Counted from the first letter of the stretch, positions 48,592 to 57,639 are shown. The stretch is DNA of 60,289 nucleotides from DATARH01 sp036008175 (GCA_036008175.1 DASYOB010000102.1:1-60289); one strand, 5' to 3'. Made by a program: numbers and translations. Notes: a model not told the origin generated them from the sequence alone.

Positions 48592-49359
48592 ATGGCGAAA
48601 CGCTCGGAAGGACGCGTCGCGCTGGTGACCGGCGGCGCTCGCGGGATCGGCGAGGCGACGGCCGAACGTCTGGCGGAGGACGGCGCGGCGATCGCGATCG
48701 GCGATCTCGACGGCGCCGGGGCCGATGCGGCGGCGTCGCGGATCGCGGCGCGGCATGGCGTCAGGGCGATCGGCCTCAAGGTCAACGTGGCGGTTGCCGC
48801 GGAGGTCGAGCAGACGGTCCGTGAGATCGCCGAGCGTCTCGGCTCGCTCGATATCCTGGTCAACAATGCCGGGAACACCCGCGACAACCTGATCCATAAG
48901 ATGACCGATGAGGATTGGGATTCGGTCGCGGCGGTGCATCTGAAGGGCGCGTTCCTATCCTCGCGCGCGGCACAACGTGAGATGGTCAAGCGCGGCTGGG
49001 GCCGCATCGTTAACCTGTCCTCGGTTTCGGCGCTCGGCAATCGCGGGCAGACCAACTATTCGACAGTAAAGGCTGGGTTGCAGGGCATGGCGCGCACGCT
49101 GGCGATCGAGCTCGGCCGCTACGGCGTCACAGCCAATGCCGTCGCGCCGGGCTTCATCGATACCGAGATGACACGGGCGACGGCGATCCGGCTCGGCCGC
49201 GACCCCGAGGAATGGAAGGAGGAACGCGCCCGCGAGATCCCGGTGCGCCGCGCCGGGGTGCCGCGCGACATCGCCAATCTGATCGCCTTTCTGTGCAGCG
49301 ACGAGGCGTCGTTCATCTCCGGCCAGGTAATCTACGTGGCCGGTGGCCCGCGCGGGTGA
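48592..49359 (+). CDS. SDR family oxidoreductase (FabG/PhaB-like)
   Basis: A 255-residue SDR close to 3-oxoacyl-ACP/acetoacetyl-CoA reductases. TGGARGIGEATAERLAEDG is the coenzyme motif, VNNAGNTRDNLIHKMTDEDWD the typical FabG/PhaB stretch, VNLSSVSALGNRGQTNYSTVKAGL the active-site segment with Ser, Tyr and Lys, and GQVIYVAGGPRG ends it. The length is about ten residues above FabG owing to a DPEEWKEER insertion. A kinase gene follows after 10 nt. Substrate not defined. Confidence 0.9.
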   Translation: MAKRSEGRVALVTGGARGIGEATAERLAEDGAAIAIGDLDGAGADAAASRIAARHGVRAIGLKVNVAVAAEVEQTVREIAERLGSLDILVNNAGNTRDNLIHKMTDEDWDSVAAVHLKGAFLSSRAAQREMVKRGWGRIVNLSSVSALGNRGQTNYSTVKAGLQGMARTLAIELGRYGVTANAVAPGFIDTEMTRATAIRLGRDPEEWKEERAREIPVRRAGVPRDIANLIAFLCSDEASFISGQVIYVAGGPRG

Positions 49360-49369
49360 CCGCGCCGCG

Positions 49370-50362
49370 ATGAGCAGCGAAACCACCGCCATCCCGACCT
49401 ACGACTTTCTGACCCTCGGCGAGACCTTGCTGCGGCTGTCGCCGCCGGGAATGCAGCGGTTCGATCAGGCGCGCCTGTTCGAGGTTGGGATCGGCGGCAG
49501 CGAACTCAATGTCGCCTGCCTTCTCGCTCGCCTCGGCCGCCGTACCGCCTGGGTGTCGCGGCTTCCTGAGGGGCCGCTCGGCCGCATCGTCGCCGGCGAG
49601 GCGCGCCGCCACGGTGTCGACACGCGGTTTGTTCGCTGGATCCCCGATGCGAGGCTCGGCCTGATGTTTTTCGAGGCCGGGCCGGCGCCGCGCAATGCAC
49701 GTGTCATCTATGACCGGAAGCATTCTGCCGCCTCCGAGCTCGCCTTCGAGGATGCACCGTGGGAGGCGCTGATCGCGGCAAGCGCCCGCGTGCACCTCTC
49801 AGGAATTACGCCGGCGCTGGGCCCGAGCTGCCGAGCGCTTGTCCCGCATGTCGCCGCGCTCGCCGCCACGGCCGGGAAACCGGTATCGTACGATTTGAAC
49901 TATCGCGCGACCTTGATGACAGCCGACGAGGCGCAGGCGATGCTCGCCGCGGTGGCGCCGCATCTCGAGCTCTTTGTGGTCGCCGAACGTGACGCGCGTG
50001 CCGTGCTCGGCTTCGTCGAGGAGGCCGATCGCCTCGCCGAGGCGATCGCGGCCCGTTACGGCATGCCGCTCGTCGGCCTCACGCGGCCGCCCGGCTCGGA
50101 GCCGGGCGATTTGCTGCTGTCCCGCGGCACGGTGCGCTACGCGCCGCGCTACCCGGTGGAAATCGTCGACCGCATCGGCGCCGGCGATTCCTTTGTTGCC
50201 GGGCTGATCCACGGCTTGCTGGACGGTGATCTCGATCTCGCGATCCGGCTCGCCGCTTATGCTGCCGCGGTCGGGTTGGCGACGCCGGGCGACATCAACT
50301 ATTTCGGCCCGGAGGACCTCGCCGCGTTTCACGCCGATGTGACGGCGGCGCTCGTGCGATAG
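49370..50362 (+). CDS. kdgK: PfkB family sugar kinase, probable 2-dehydro-3-deoxygluconokinase
   Basis: A 330-residue ribokinase-fold kinase starting MSSETTAIPTYDFLTLGETLL. The family motifs GIGGSELNVACLLARLGRRTAWVSRL and the ATP/anion-hole signature VDRIGAGDSFVAGLIHGLL near residue 262 are present. GETLLRLSPPG and RNARVIYDRKHSAASEL resemble KdgK, which phosphorylates KDG in the Entner-Doudoroff-linked uronate pathway. No other uronate genes are near, so the sugar is not certain. The upstream in-frame Met at 49343 overlaps the SDR and is less likely. Confidence 0.8.
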   Translation: MSSETTAIPTYDFLTLGETLLRLSPPGMQRFDQARLFEVGIGGSELNVACLLARLGRRTAWVSRLPEGPLGRIVAGEARRHGVDTRFVRWIPDARLGLMFFEAGPAPRNARVIYDRKHSAASELAFEDAPWEALIAASARVHLSGITPALGPSCRALVPHVAALAATAGKPVSYDLNYRATLMTADEAQAMLAAVAPHLELFVVAERDARAVLGFVEEADRLAEAIAARYGMPLVGLTRPPGSEPGDLLLSRGTVRYAPRYPVEIVDRIGAGDSFVAGLIHGLLDGDLDLAIRLAAYAAAVGLATPGDINYFGPEDLAAFHADVTAALVR

Positions 50363-50378
50363 CAACCGCGGGCCCGGC

Positions 50379-51965
50379 TCAGCACTTTACGTTTGCGTTG
50401 ACGCAGGTGAGCAGGCCGGTCTCCACCGGACCGACGATCTGCGACAACACCAGGAAGAATTTGTAAACCGCCTGACTCTCGGCGTCGGCGACAAAGATGA
50501 TGTCCTTGTCATGCACCGGGAATTGGCGGGCGAGCAGATAAGATTTTGCCTCGCGCAGGTCGAGGCGGTACGCGATCGGCGATAACCCCGGCGGCGCGCC
50601 GGTCGCGACCGGCTGGCCGAGAGCCCGGACGACATCGACCGGCTCGTAGCGGAACAGGAAAACCGCGCTCGGGTCGGCGCGGTCGTCGAGCAACCCGCCT
50701 GCCTTCCCCAGAGCCTCGCTGAGCGACAGCTTCTCGCTGTTGAAGGTGATCGCGGTGTTCTTGCCGGTGGCGCCGAAGACGCTGAAGGTCTGCGGTCGAC
50801 GCACCAGCGTCAAGACATCGCCCGGTTCGGCAAAAATATCCTGCGCCGGATCGGCGACGAGGGTAGCGAGCGGCACTGTCGCCGTGACGCCGCCGCGCGA
50901 AAGCCGGACAAAGGTCTCGTGCACCGGCGCTCGCGCGCCACCGGCCGCCGCGATCAGCTGAAGCAGCCGTTCGCCGCCGGGTGAGAGCGCCAGCCGTTTC
51001 CCGCCGACGATCTCGCCTTCGACCGAGACGGAATTGGCGAAATTGCGGCTAATCACAACCAGCGCTTGCGGCTCGATCGCCTTGCTCGCGAGGCGCTGTT
51101 CGATCGTGCGCTGTACCTCCTCCGGTGTGTGGCCGGCGGCGACGATTCGGCCCGCGTAGGGGATGCTGATCGCGCCGTCGAGCCCGACCTGTTGGTCGGG
51201 GATGCGGGTACCCGGCCGCCCGCTCTGCACCGCCGCCTCCAGCAGCGCTTCGAGATTCCCATTGGACGCGCTTTCCGCCACGGCGCGTTGCGCCGGCTGG
51301 AGGGCGGATAAGGCGCTGGTCGGCAGCGATCCGTTGGAAAGCCCCTGTTGCGCGAGCGTGCCGCCGGCGACAAGCGGGGCTAACAGCGCCGCGGCCCCGG
51401 CCGGCGCCTGTCCGGCCGCGCCCGCTGCGGCGGCGCCGGCTGGCAATTGACCAGCGGCGCCGGTCGATACTTGACCGGTTGCTCCGCCAAAAATCGCGCC
51501 CGACAAATCAAGTGACGGGGCGGTGCTCTGCGCCGCATTGCCACCGAGCAGCAGAGATAGATCCAGCGCGGGCGCCAGCTCCTGCAGCGCCGCCGCGGCG
51601 CTGCCGAGCGGAGGAGTCGCGGGGCTCAGCAGCCGGCGCGTCACCGCTCCGGGGGGCAATGACACTTCGGTCAGCGACTCGCCAAAAAGACCGTCTCCCG
51701 AAGCCTCCCAGATGACCACGGAAACGATGTCGCCGATGCCGATCTTCAGTGCCGGCGGCGGGGTATATTGCTTGAAGCGCTCGGGGAAGGAAGGTTGGCC
51801 CTGCGCCAGCGAGGTCGCGAGCACGGCGTCGTCGATCTTGACTACGTCGAAGGCGATTTGCCCGTCCGGCTTCGCCTGCGCGATGACGTCTCGGCCCTCT
51901 GGCGCGATCGAGCACGCGGCGAGCAACAGCGCCGCTAAGCAGGCAAAGATCACAGTACGAAACAT
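50379..51965 (-). CDS. Wza-type polysaccharide export lipoprotein with a low-complexity insertion
   Basis: A 528-residue outer-membrane polysaccharide export protein. A lipoprotein signal (LAALLLAACS) gives a lipidated Cys near residue 18. The PES (Poly_export) domain begins IGIGDIVSVVIWEASGDGLFG but is interrupted at about residue 110 by 140 residues rich in Ala, Gly, Leu and Gln (GAAGQLPAGAAAAGAAGQAP), resuming at DQQVGLDGAISIPYAGRIVAAG. SLBB-type repeats follow (LQLIAAAGGARAPVHETFVRL, GKAGGLLDD). The ATG at 51965 is used; the TTG six bases earlier is ignored. No other capsule gene is adjacent. Confidence 0.85.
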   Translation of the reverse strand: MFRTVIFACLAALLLAACSIAPEGRDVIAQAKPDGQIAFDVVKIDDAVLATSLAQGQPSFPERFKQYTPPPALKIGIGDIVSVVIWEASGDGLFGESLTEVSLPPGAVTRRLLSPATPPLGSAAAALQELAPALDLSLLLGGNAAQSTAPSLDLSGAIFGGATGQVSTGAAGQLPAGAAAAGAAGQAPAGAAALLAPLVAGGTLAQQGLSNGSLPTSALSALQPAQRAVAESASNGNLEALLEAAVQSGRPGTRIPDQQVGLDGAISIPYAGRIVAAGHTPEEVQRTIEQRLASKAIEPQALVVISRNFANSVSVEGEIVGGKRLALSPGGERLLQLIAAAGGARAPVHETFVRLSRGGVTATVPLATLVADPAQDIFAEPGDVLTLVRRPQTFSVFGATGKNTAITFNSEKLSLSEALGKAGGLLDDRADPSAVFLFRYEPVDVVRALGQPVATGAPPGLSPIAYRLDLREAKSYLLARQFPVHDKDIIFVADAESQAVYKFFLVLSQIVGPVETGLLTCVNANVKC

Positions 51966-52107
51966 CGGCAAAGCGACTTCCCCCAGCCCCGCTTTGTTTT
52001 AGCATTGCTTTTGGTCGAAACCCAAGCACCCCGGGCCCCATGGCCGAACGACGATGCCGCAGCCGGTAAGGCTGTGTCCACGTCGCCCATTGTGTTATTC
52101 TGCGGGT

Positions 52108-52254
52108 ATGGGCAAACGTTTCGAGATAGGTCCGCGCGAGGCCGCCTTGGTGCTTTGTGCCGTCGTGCTCGCCGTGCTCGTCTATACCCAGGGTTGGATC
52201 TGGCCGTTGAAGGCGGCGGCGGTGATGATCCCGGTGTCGCTGTTGTTCAGCTGA
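52108..52254 (+). CDS. Small membrane protein, 48 residues, possibly leaderless mRNA
   Basis: MGKRFEIGPREAALVLCAVV and a second hydrophobic run (GWIWPLKAAAVMIPVSLLF) give two membrane helices separated by YTQ. The start ATG lies only 7 nt after a TATTCT -10-like hexamer, so a very short or absent 5' leader is possible. It is divergent from the export lipoprotein and ends 17 nt from the phoB stop. No family is recognised. Confidence 0.5.
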   Translation: MGKRFEIGPREAALVLCAVVLAVLVYTQGWIWPLKAAAVMIPVSLLFS

Positions 52255-52270
52255 GCGGAAACCGGCCGCC

Positions 52271-52960
52271 TCAACCGGTGCGGTCGAGGGCGTAGCCGAC
52301 TGAGCGGACCGTGCGCAGCAAATCCCGGCCGCCGTTTTGATTGAGCGCCTTGCGCAGGCGGCGGATGTGCACGTCGACAGTGCGCATCTCGATCTCGGAC
52401 TCGTGACCCCAGACCCGGTCGAGCAGCTGTTCGCGCGAGAACACCCGGCCGGGCTGCCCGAGGAAATGGCGCAGCAAACGGAATTCCGTCGGCCCGAGAT
52501 GGACCGGCCTGCCGGCGCGGGATACGCGATGGGCGACAAGGTCCATCGTGATATCGGCGTAGCGCAGCACCTCCTCGCCCGCGCTGGGCTGCGCCCGCCG
52601 GATCACCGCCCGCAGCCGCGCCACCAATTCGCTCGGGCTGAACGGCTTGACGACGTAGTCATCGGCGCCGCTGTCGAGACCGCGTACGCGGTCGGCTTCC
52701 TCGACCCGCGCCGTCAGCATGATTACCGGCAGGGAACGTGTGGCCGGCGAGCGACGGATCTGCCGGCACACTTCCAGGCCCGAGACAAGCGGCAGCATCC
52801 AATCGAGCAGCACCGCATCGGGCTTGCGCTCGGAGATCCGCAACAGCGCCTCCTCGCCGTCGCTGGCCGCGTCCACCGCAAATCCTTCGCGTTCGAGGTT
52901 GTAGCGCAGCATCGTGACGAGCGGCGCCTCGTCCTCGACGATCAGGACCAGCGGCTTCAT
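52271..52960 (-). CDS. phoB: Phosphate regulon response regulator PhoB
   Basis: A 229-residue OmpR-class response regulator. The receiver domain has acidic EDEAP, the phospho-acceptor Asp in VLLDWMLP near residue 53, Thr in MLTARVEE and Lys in DDYVVKPFSPSEL. The winged-helix domain carries LGPTEFRLLRHFLGQPGRVFSREQLLDRVWG. It binds Pho boxes when phosphate is scarce; a likely one lies upstream of pstS at 57640-57668. Its ATG overlaps the phoU stop by ATGA, so it is the last gene of the pst unit. Confidence 0.96.
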   Translation of the reverse strand: MKPLVLIVEDEAPLVTMLRYNLEREGFAVDAASDGEEALLRISERKPDAVLLDWMLPLVSGLEVCRQIRRSPATRSLPVIMLTARVEEADRVRGLDSGADDYVVKPFSPSELVARLRAVIRRAQPSAGEEVLRYADITMDLVAHRVSRAGRPVHLGPTEFRLLRHFLGQPGRVFSREQLLDRVWGHESEIEMRTVDVHIRRLRKALNQNGGRDLLRTVRSVGYALDRTG

Positions 52961-53682
52961 CGCTTGCCGGGATGATCGGGCGCGACGATCTGCATGCTCG
53001 AAGTGTCGCCTTTCGGCCGCGCCTGCGTCAGCGGCGTGCCATGCACAAGGTAATACAAGTTCTCGGCGATGTTGGTGGCGTGATCGCCGATCCGCTCGAT
53101 GTTTTTGGCCATGAAGAGGAGATGCGTGCAGGTGCCGATATTGCGCGGGTCCTCCATCATATAGGTCAGGAACTCGCGGAAGAGGCTCGCATACATCTCG
53201 TCGAGCTCCTCGTCGCGATTCCAGACGTCGAGGGCCTTGTCGGCATCGTGCTCGACATAAGCGTCGATAACGTCCTTCACCAACAGCAGCGCGAAGTGCG
53301 CCATGCGAGGCAATGCGTGGGCGGGCTGGATCGGCGGCGCCTGCGCCAGCGCGATCGACCGCTTGGCTACATTGGCGCAATAATCGCAGATGCGTTCGAG
53401 ATCGCTGGCGATCTTCAACGCGACGAAGATCTCGCGCAGGTCGCGCGCCATCGGCTGGCGAAGGGCCAAGAGGCGTATCGCGAGGTTGTCGAGCTCGCGT
53501 TCAAGCTGGTCGACCTTGGCATCGTCCTCGATGACCCGCGCGGCAAGCTCGCTGTCGCGCTCCTGCACCGCTTCGATCGCGGCGGCGAGCTGGCTTTCGG
53601 CGAGCCCGCCCATTTCCACGACCATCTTGTTGAGCCGCTGCAGCTCCTCATCGTAGCTCTTGACGATGTGCTCGGCAGGCAT
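52957..53682 (-). CDS. phoU: Phosphate transport regulator PhoU
   Basis: A 241-residue all-helical PhoU with two three-helix repeats. Start MPAEHIVKSYDEELQRLNKMVVEMGGLAE; metal-binding DD/E motifs appear as IEDDAKVDQLERELDN and RNEDELD-like NRDEELDEMYASLF; the second repeat has AKNIERIGDHATNIAE. PhoU joins the Pst transporter to PhoR, silencing the regulon when phosphate is ample. It follows pstB with a 14-nt gap and overlaps phoB. Confidence 0.96.
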   Translation of the reverse strand: MPAEHIVKSYDEELQRLNKMVVEMGGLAESQLAAAIEAVQERDSELAARVIEDDAKVDQLERELDNLAIRLLALRQPMARDLREIFVALKIASDLERICDYCANVAKRSIALAQAPPIQPAHALPRMAHFALLLVKDVIDAYVEHDADKALDVWNRDEELDEMYASLFREFLTYMMEDPRNIGTCTHLLFMAKNIERIGDHATNIAENLYYLVHGTPLTQARPKGDTSSMQIVAPDHPGKR

Positions 53683-53696
53683 GTCGGTCCTCGCCC

Positions 53697-54617
53697 TCAG
53701 CCAAATCGGCCGGTGATGTAATCCTCGGTTCGCCGCACCTTCGGATGCGTGAACATCCCCTCGGTTTCATCGAATTCAATCAGCTCGCCCATATATAGAA
53801 AGGCGGTGTAGTCGGAGCTGCGCGCCGCCTGCTGCATGTTGTGGGTGACGATGGCGATGCAGTAATCGGCCTTCAGCTCTTCGATGAGTTCCTCGATGCG
53901 CTGGGTCGAGAGCGGGTCCAGCGCAGAGGCCGGCTCGTCGAGCAGCAAGACTTCCGGCTCGACGGCAACTGCGCGGGCGATGCACAGCCGCTGCTGCTGA
54001 CCGCCCGACAAGCTGAGCCCGCTCTGTCGGAGCTTATCCTTGACTTCCTCCCACAGGGCGGCTCGGCGCAGGGCGGATTCGACGCGATCGTCGAGCTCGG
54101 ATCTCGGCAGCTTGTCGTATAGGCGAACGCCGAAAGCAATGTTGTCGTAGATCGACATCGGGAACGGCGTCGGCTTCTGGAAGACCATGCCGATCTTGGC
54201 CCGCAGCCGGTTCAGATCGAGCCCGGGGGCGAGAATGTCGGTGCCGTCGAGCAGAACCTCGCCGGTCGCGACCTGGCCCGGGTACAGCTCGAAAATCCGG
54301 TTCAGCACCCGCAACAGCGTGGATTTACCGCAGCCCGATGGGCCGATGAAGGCGGTAACCCGGCGATCGTAGAGCGGCAGGCTGATGTCCCGCAGCGCTT
54401 GGAACTTGCCGTAGAAGAAATTGACATTGCGGATATCGACTTTAACTTTCGGGGCCACTGCGGGCTGGGTCGTGTCGTCCGGCGTCGGGCTCCGTCGCAC
54501 GGCCGCAATGGGGGGCGCCGTGATCGGGCGGGTTGGCGGCCTGGGCCTGAGGTCCGCACCCAGCGGGTCAGACGAATCAGGCTCCGAGGGCAGCGGCCGA
54601 GCGGCGGGGGAAGTCAT
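53697..54617 (-). CDS. pstB: Phosphate ABC transporter ATPase PstB with long N-terminal extension
   Basis: A 306-residue ATPase, about 50 longer than usual. Residues 1-58 form a Pro/Ser/Thr-rich extension (PLPSEPDSSDPLGADLRPRP) with no known role; no ATG or GTG inside would give a standard start. The core has Walker A GPSGCGKSTLLRVLNR, the PstB-specific MVFQKPTPFPMSIYDNIAFG, signature LSGGQQQRLCIARA and Walker B VLLLDEPASALDP. Its ATG overlaps the pstA stop by ATGA. Confidence 0.95.
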   Translation of the reverse strand: MTSPAARPLPSEPDSSDPLGADLRPRPPTRPITAPPIAAVRRSPTPDDTTQPAVAPKVKVDIRNVNFFYGKFQALRDISLPLYDRRVTAFIGPSGCGKSTLLRVLNRIFELYPGQVATGEVLLDGTDILAPGLDLNRLRAKIGMVFQKPTPFPMSIYDNIAFGVRLYDKLPRSELDDRVESALRRAALWEEVKDKLRQSGLSLSGGQQQRLCIARAVAVEPEVLLLDEPASALDPLSTQRIEELIEELKADYCIAIVTHNMQQAARSSDYTAFLYMGELIEFDETEGMFTHPKVRRTEDYITGRFG

Positions 54618-55453
54618 TGTTTGAAGCTGCTCCAAGCTAGGACGCGGGCAGTAATATTCAAAACCAGAATCGCGGCGGTGATCAGCAGGGCGCCGCCCCA
54701 GGCAAGCGTCTGCCAATCGGCATAGGGGCTCATCGCGAATTGGAAGATGACAACTGGCAAGTTGGCCATCGGCGCGTTGAGATCGGCGCTCCAGAACTGG
54801 TTGTTGAGCGCGGTGAACAACAACGGCGCGGTTTCGCCCGAGATCCGCGCCACCGCCAGAAGCACCCCCGTCAGCATGCCCTGCACCGCGGCGCGATAGG
54901 CCACGGTCACGATCACCTTCCATTTCGGCGCACCGAGCGCCGCGGCCGCCTCACGCAACGAGTCCGGCACGAGCCGCAGCATATCCTCGGTGGTGCGGAC
55001 CACCACCGGGATCATGATGATCGCCAGCGCCATCGCCCCGGCCCAGGCCGAGAAATGGCCCATATGCACGACCATTACCTCGTAGACGAACAGGCCGATG
55101 ATGATCGATGGGGCGCTCAGCAGGATGTCGTTGATGAACCGCACCACTTCGCCCAGGCGACTGTCATGCGCGTATTCGGCAAGGAAGGTGCCGGCGAGAA
55201 TGCCGGTGGGCGTCCCGACCAGCGTCGCGATCAAGGTCATGATCAGGCTGCCGGCAATCGCGTTCAGCAGGCCGCCGCTGCTGCCGGGAGGCGGCGTCAT
55301 CTGCGCAAACAGCGACGGGGTGATGGCGCTGATGCCGTTAACGAGCAGCGTCCCTAAAACCATCACCAGCCAGAGCAGGCCGAACGCCGTCGCCAGCATC
55401 GACAGGCCGATGACAACCCAGTTGCTCATGCGGCGGCGTGTGTAGAGCTGCAT
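54614..55453 (-). CDS. pstA: Phosphate ABC transporter permease PstA
   Basis: A 279-residue inner-membrane permease with six helices (WVVIGLSMLATAFGLLWLVMVLG at the N-terminus). The EAA-type loop AAALGAPKWKVIVTVAYRAA and ARISGETAPLLFTALNNQFW are conserved PstA features. It pairs with PstC to form the phosphate channel. The ATG follows the pstC stop by 4 nt; the stop overlaps pstB. Confidence 0.95.
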   Translation of the reverse strand: MQLYTRRRMSNWVVIGLSMLATAFGLLWLVMVLGTLLVNGISAITPSLFAQMTPPPGSSGGLLNAIAGSLIMTLIATLVGTPTGILAGTFLAEYAHDSRLGEVVRFINDILLSAPSIIIGLFVYEVMVVHMGHFSAWAGAMALAIIMIPVVVRTTEDMLRLVPDSLREAAAALGAPKWKVIVTVAYRAAVQGMLTGVLLAVARISGETAPLLFTALNNQFWSADLNAPMANLPVVIFQFAMSPYADWQTLAWGGALLITAAILVLNITARVLAWSSFKQ

Positions 55454-55457
55454 TACC

Positions 55458-56429
55458 TCACCGCCCGCCTTGCCGCTCGAGCCTGATCAGCAGCAGCTTG
55501 GCGATCGCCAGCACGATGAAGGTGATCAGAAACAGTATCAGCCCGAGAGCGATCAGTGAGGAGAGGTAGAGATCGCCGACGGCTTCGGTGAATTCATTGG
55601 CGAGAGCGGCCGAGATGGTGGTTCCAGGCTGCAGGATCGAGGCGTGGATACGATGCGAGTTGCCGATCACGAAAGTGACCGCCATCGTTTCGCCGAGCGC
55701 CCGGCCAAGGCCCAGCAGAATGCCACCGACGACGCCGATCCGGGTGTAAGGCAGCACGACCTGCCACACCACTTCGGTCGTGGTCGCCCCTAGCCCATAC
55801 ACGCTCTCCTTCAGCATCGGCGGCACGGTTTCGAATACGTCGCGCATGATCGAGGAAATAAACGGCAGCACCATGATGGCCAGAATGAAGCCGGCGGTCA
55901 GCACGCCGATGCCCAGCGGCGGGCCCTCGAATAGGAGGCCGATCCCGGGGATCGCACCGAGCGTGTCGATCAGTGCCGGTTCGATATGCTCCTGGACAAA
56001 GGGCGCGAGGACAAACAGACCCCAGATCCCATAGATGATGCTGGGGATCGCGGCGAGCAACTCGATCATTGTCGACAGCGGCCGCTTCAGCCAGTTTGGG
56101 CAGAGCTCGGTAATGAACAGCGCCACGCCGAACGCCACCGGGATGCCCACCAGCATTGCGATCGCCGACGTGACGAGCGTGCCGTAGACCGGCGCCAGAG
56201 CGCCGAATTTCTCCGTGACCGGGTTCCATGCTTCGGCGACCAAAAAGCCGAACCCGAACGTCCACAGAGCCGGTAGTGACCCGGCAACCAGCGAGACGAT
56301 GACGCCGCTCAGGATCAGCAGGACCAGGGCCGCGAAGAACAGCGTCAGCCCGCGGAACACGACATCACCGACGGCGGTACGGCGGCCGTTTCCAGCTTGC
56401 GCTCTGTCGATGGCTATCTCAGCCGCCAC
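55458..56429 (-). CDS. pstC: Phosphate ABC transporter permease PstC
   Basis: A 323-residue permease with the PstC motifs FGFLVAEAWNPVTEKFGALAPVYGTL, LLAAIPSIIYGIWGLFVLAPF and VYGLGATTTEVVWQVVLPYTRIGVVGG. Start is GTG at 56429. Between pstS and pstC lies a perfect 24-bp palindrome (56461-56484) that may lower read-through from pstS into the membrane genes, matching the need for excess PstS. Confidence 0.95.
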   Translation of the reverse strand: MAAEIAIDRAQAGNGRRTAVGDVVFRGLTLFFAALVLLILSGVIVSLVAGSLPALWTFGFGFLVAEAWNPVTEKFGALAPVYGTLVTSAIAMLVGIPVAFGVALFITELCPNWLKRPLSTMIELLAAIPSIIYGIWGLFVLAPFVQEHIEPALIDTLGAIPGIGLLFEGPPLGIGVLTAGFILAIMVLPFISSIMRDVFETVPPMLKESVYGLGATTTEVVWQVVLPYTRIGVVGGILLGLGRALGETMAVTFVIGNSHRIHASILQPGTTISAALANEFTEAVGDLYLSSLIALGLILFLITFIVLAIAKLLLIRLERQGGR

Positions 56430-56460
56430 GAACCTGCCCCCGCCGAATTCCTGCTTGGAC

Positions 56461-56484
56461 AGGACGCACCCTAGGGTGCGTCCT
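56461..56484 (-). terminator. Intercistronic stem-loop between pstS and pstC
   Basis: AGGACGCACCC-TA-GGGTGCGTCCT is a perfect 24-bp dyad just 9 nt after the pstS stop. It lacks a T run, so it more likely protects the pstS mRNA end or attenuates read-through than terminates fully. Confidence 0.7.
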
Positions 56485-56493
56485 CACCCGCGG

Positions 56494-57558
56494 TTATGAT
56501 GCCGGACCCTTCCACGCCGGCTTGCCGTCCGGTCCGACGATCTGCTTCCAGCTTTGCTCGACGAGACCGACCACATTGGCGGGCATCGGCACGTAATCGA
56601 GCGCCTCGGCCATCTGGCCGCCGTTGTGATAGGCCCAGTCAAAGAAATCCAGGACCGCCTTGGCCTTTTCCGAGTCCGTCTGCTGCTTGTGCATCAGGAT
56701 GAAGGTGGCCCCGGTGATCGGCCAGCTTTCCTTGCCGGGCTGGTCGGTCAGCAGCAGATAGAAGCCCTCCGTTTTCGACCAGTCCGCATTGGCGGCGGCC
56801 GCTTGGAAGGTCTTGCTGTCCGGCGAGGCGAAGGCCCCGTCATGGTTGCGCAATTGCGTGTAATTCATCTTGTTCTGTAGGGCGTAAGCGTATTCGACAT
56901 AGCCGATCGCGCCATCGGTGCGACTTGCCAGCGCGGCAACCCCCTCATTGCCCTTGCCGCCGAGTCCGCTCGGGAATTCGACCGAGGTGTTCTCGCCGAT
57001 CTTGTCCTTGAACTCGGCATCGACGCTCGAAAGATAGTGCGTGAAGATGAAGTTCGTGCCCGACCCGTCGGAGCGGTGAATCGTCGCGATCGCCTTGTCC
57101 GGCAATTTCACCCCCGGGTTCAGCTGGGCGATCGCCGCGTCGTTCCATTTCGTGATGTTGCCGAGATACATCCCGGCGACGGTCTTGCCGTCGAGCTTCA
57201 GCTGGCCTGGCTGAATGCCCTGCAGGTTGATCACGAGAACGACGCCGCCCATCACCTGCGGCCACTGCACGAGAGCATCCTTGTCGAGATCGGCCGGCTT
57301 CAGCGGCATGTCGGAGGCGCCGAAATCGACCGTCTTGGCGGTGATCTGCTTGATACCACCACCCGAGCCGATCGACTGGTAGTTCATGCTCGTTCCGGTC
57401 TTGGCCTTGTACGCCTCGGCCCATTTGGCATAGATCGGGTAGGGGAAGGTCGCGCCGGCGCCGGAAATCTCGGCGGCGCCAGCGGGCCCGGTAACGCCAA
57501 ATGAGGCGCCGGATGCGGCAATGACTGCCGCCAGCAGCGCGGTTCGGAAAATCGCCAC
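56494..57558 (-). CDS. pstS: Phosphate-binding periplasmic protein PstS
   Basis: A 354-residue receptor. A signal peptide (IFRTALLAAVIAASGASF) precedes AEISGAGATFPYPIYAKWAEAYK, the PstS hallmark, then YQSIGSGGGIKQITAKTVDFGASD and the phosphate-contact RSDGSGTNFIFTHYLS. Start is GTG at 57558 with GGAG 6 nt before it. A Pho-box-like sequence overlaps the upstream phoR stop, so pstS and the genes after it are expected to be induced by PhoB. Confidence 0.95.
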   Translation of the reverse strand: MAIFRTALLAAVIAASGASFGVTGPAGAAEISGAGATFPYPIYAKWAEAYKAKTGTSMNYQSIGSGGGIKQITAKTVDFGASDMPLKPADLDKDALVQWPQVMGGVVLVINLQGIQPGQLKLDGKTVAGMYLGNITKWNDAAIAQLNPGVKLPDKAIATIHRSDGSGTNFIFTHYLSSVDAEFKDKIGENTSVEFPSGLGGKGNEGVAALASRTDGAIGYVEYAYALQNKMNYTQLRNHDGAFASPDSKTFQAAAANADWSKTEGFYLLLTDQPGKESWPITGATFILMHKQQTDSEKAKAVLDFFDWAYHNGGQMAEALDYVPMPANVVGLVEQSWKQIVGPDGKPAWKGPAS

Positions 57559-57639
57559 GGTTTACTCCGTTTTTTGGAAAATCCTCGGCCGTCTTCCTCT
57601 GGCCGCACCTGGTTTCTATCCCGGTGGTGATACGCCTGT

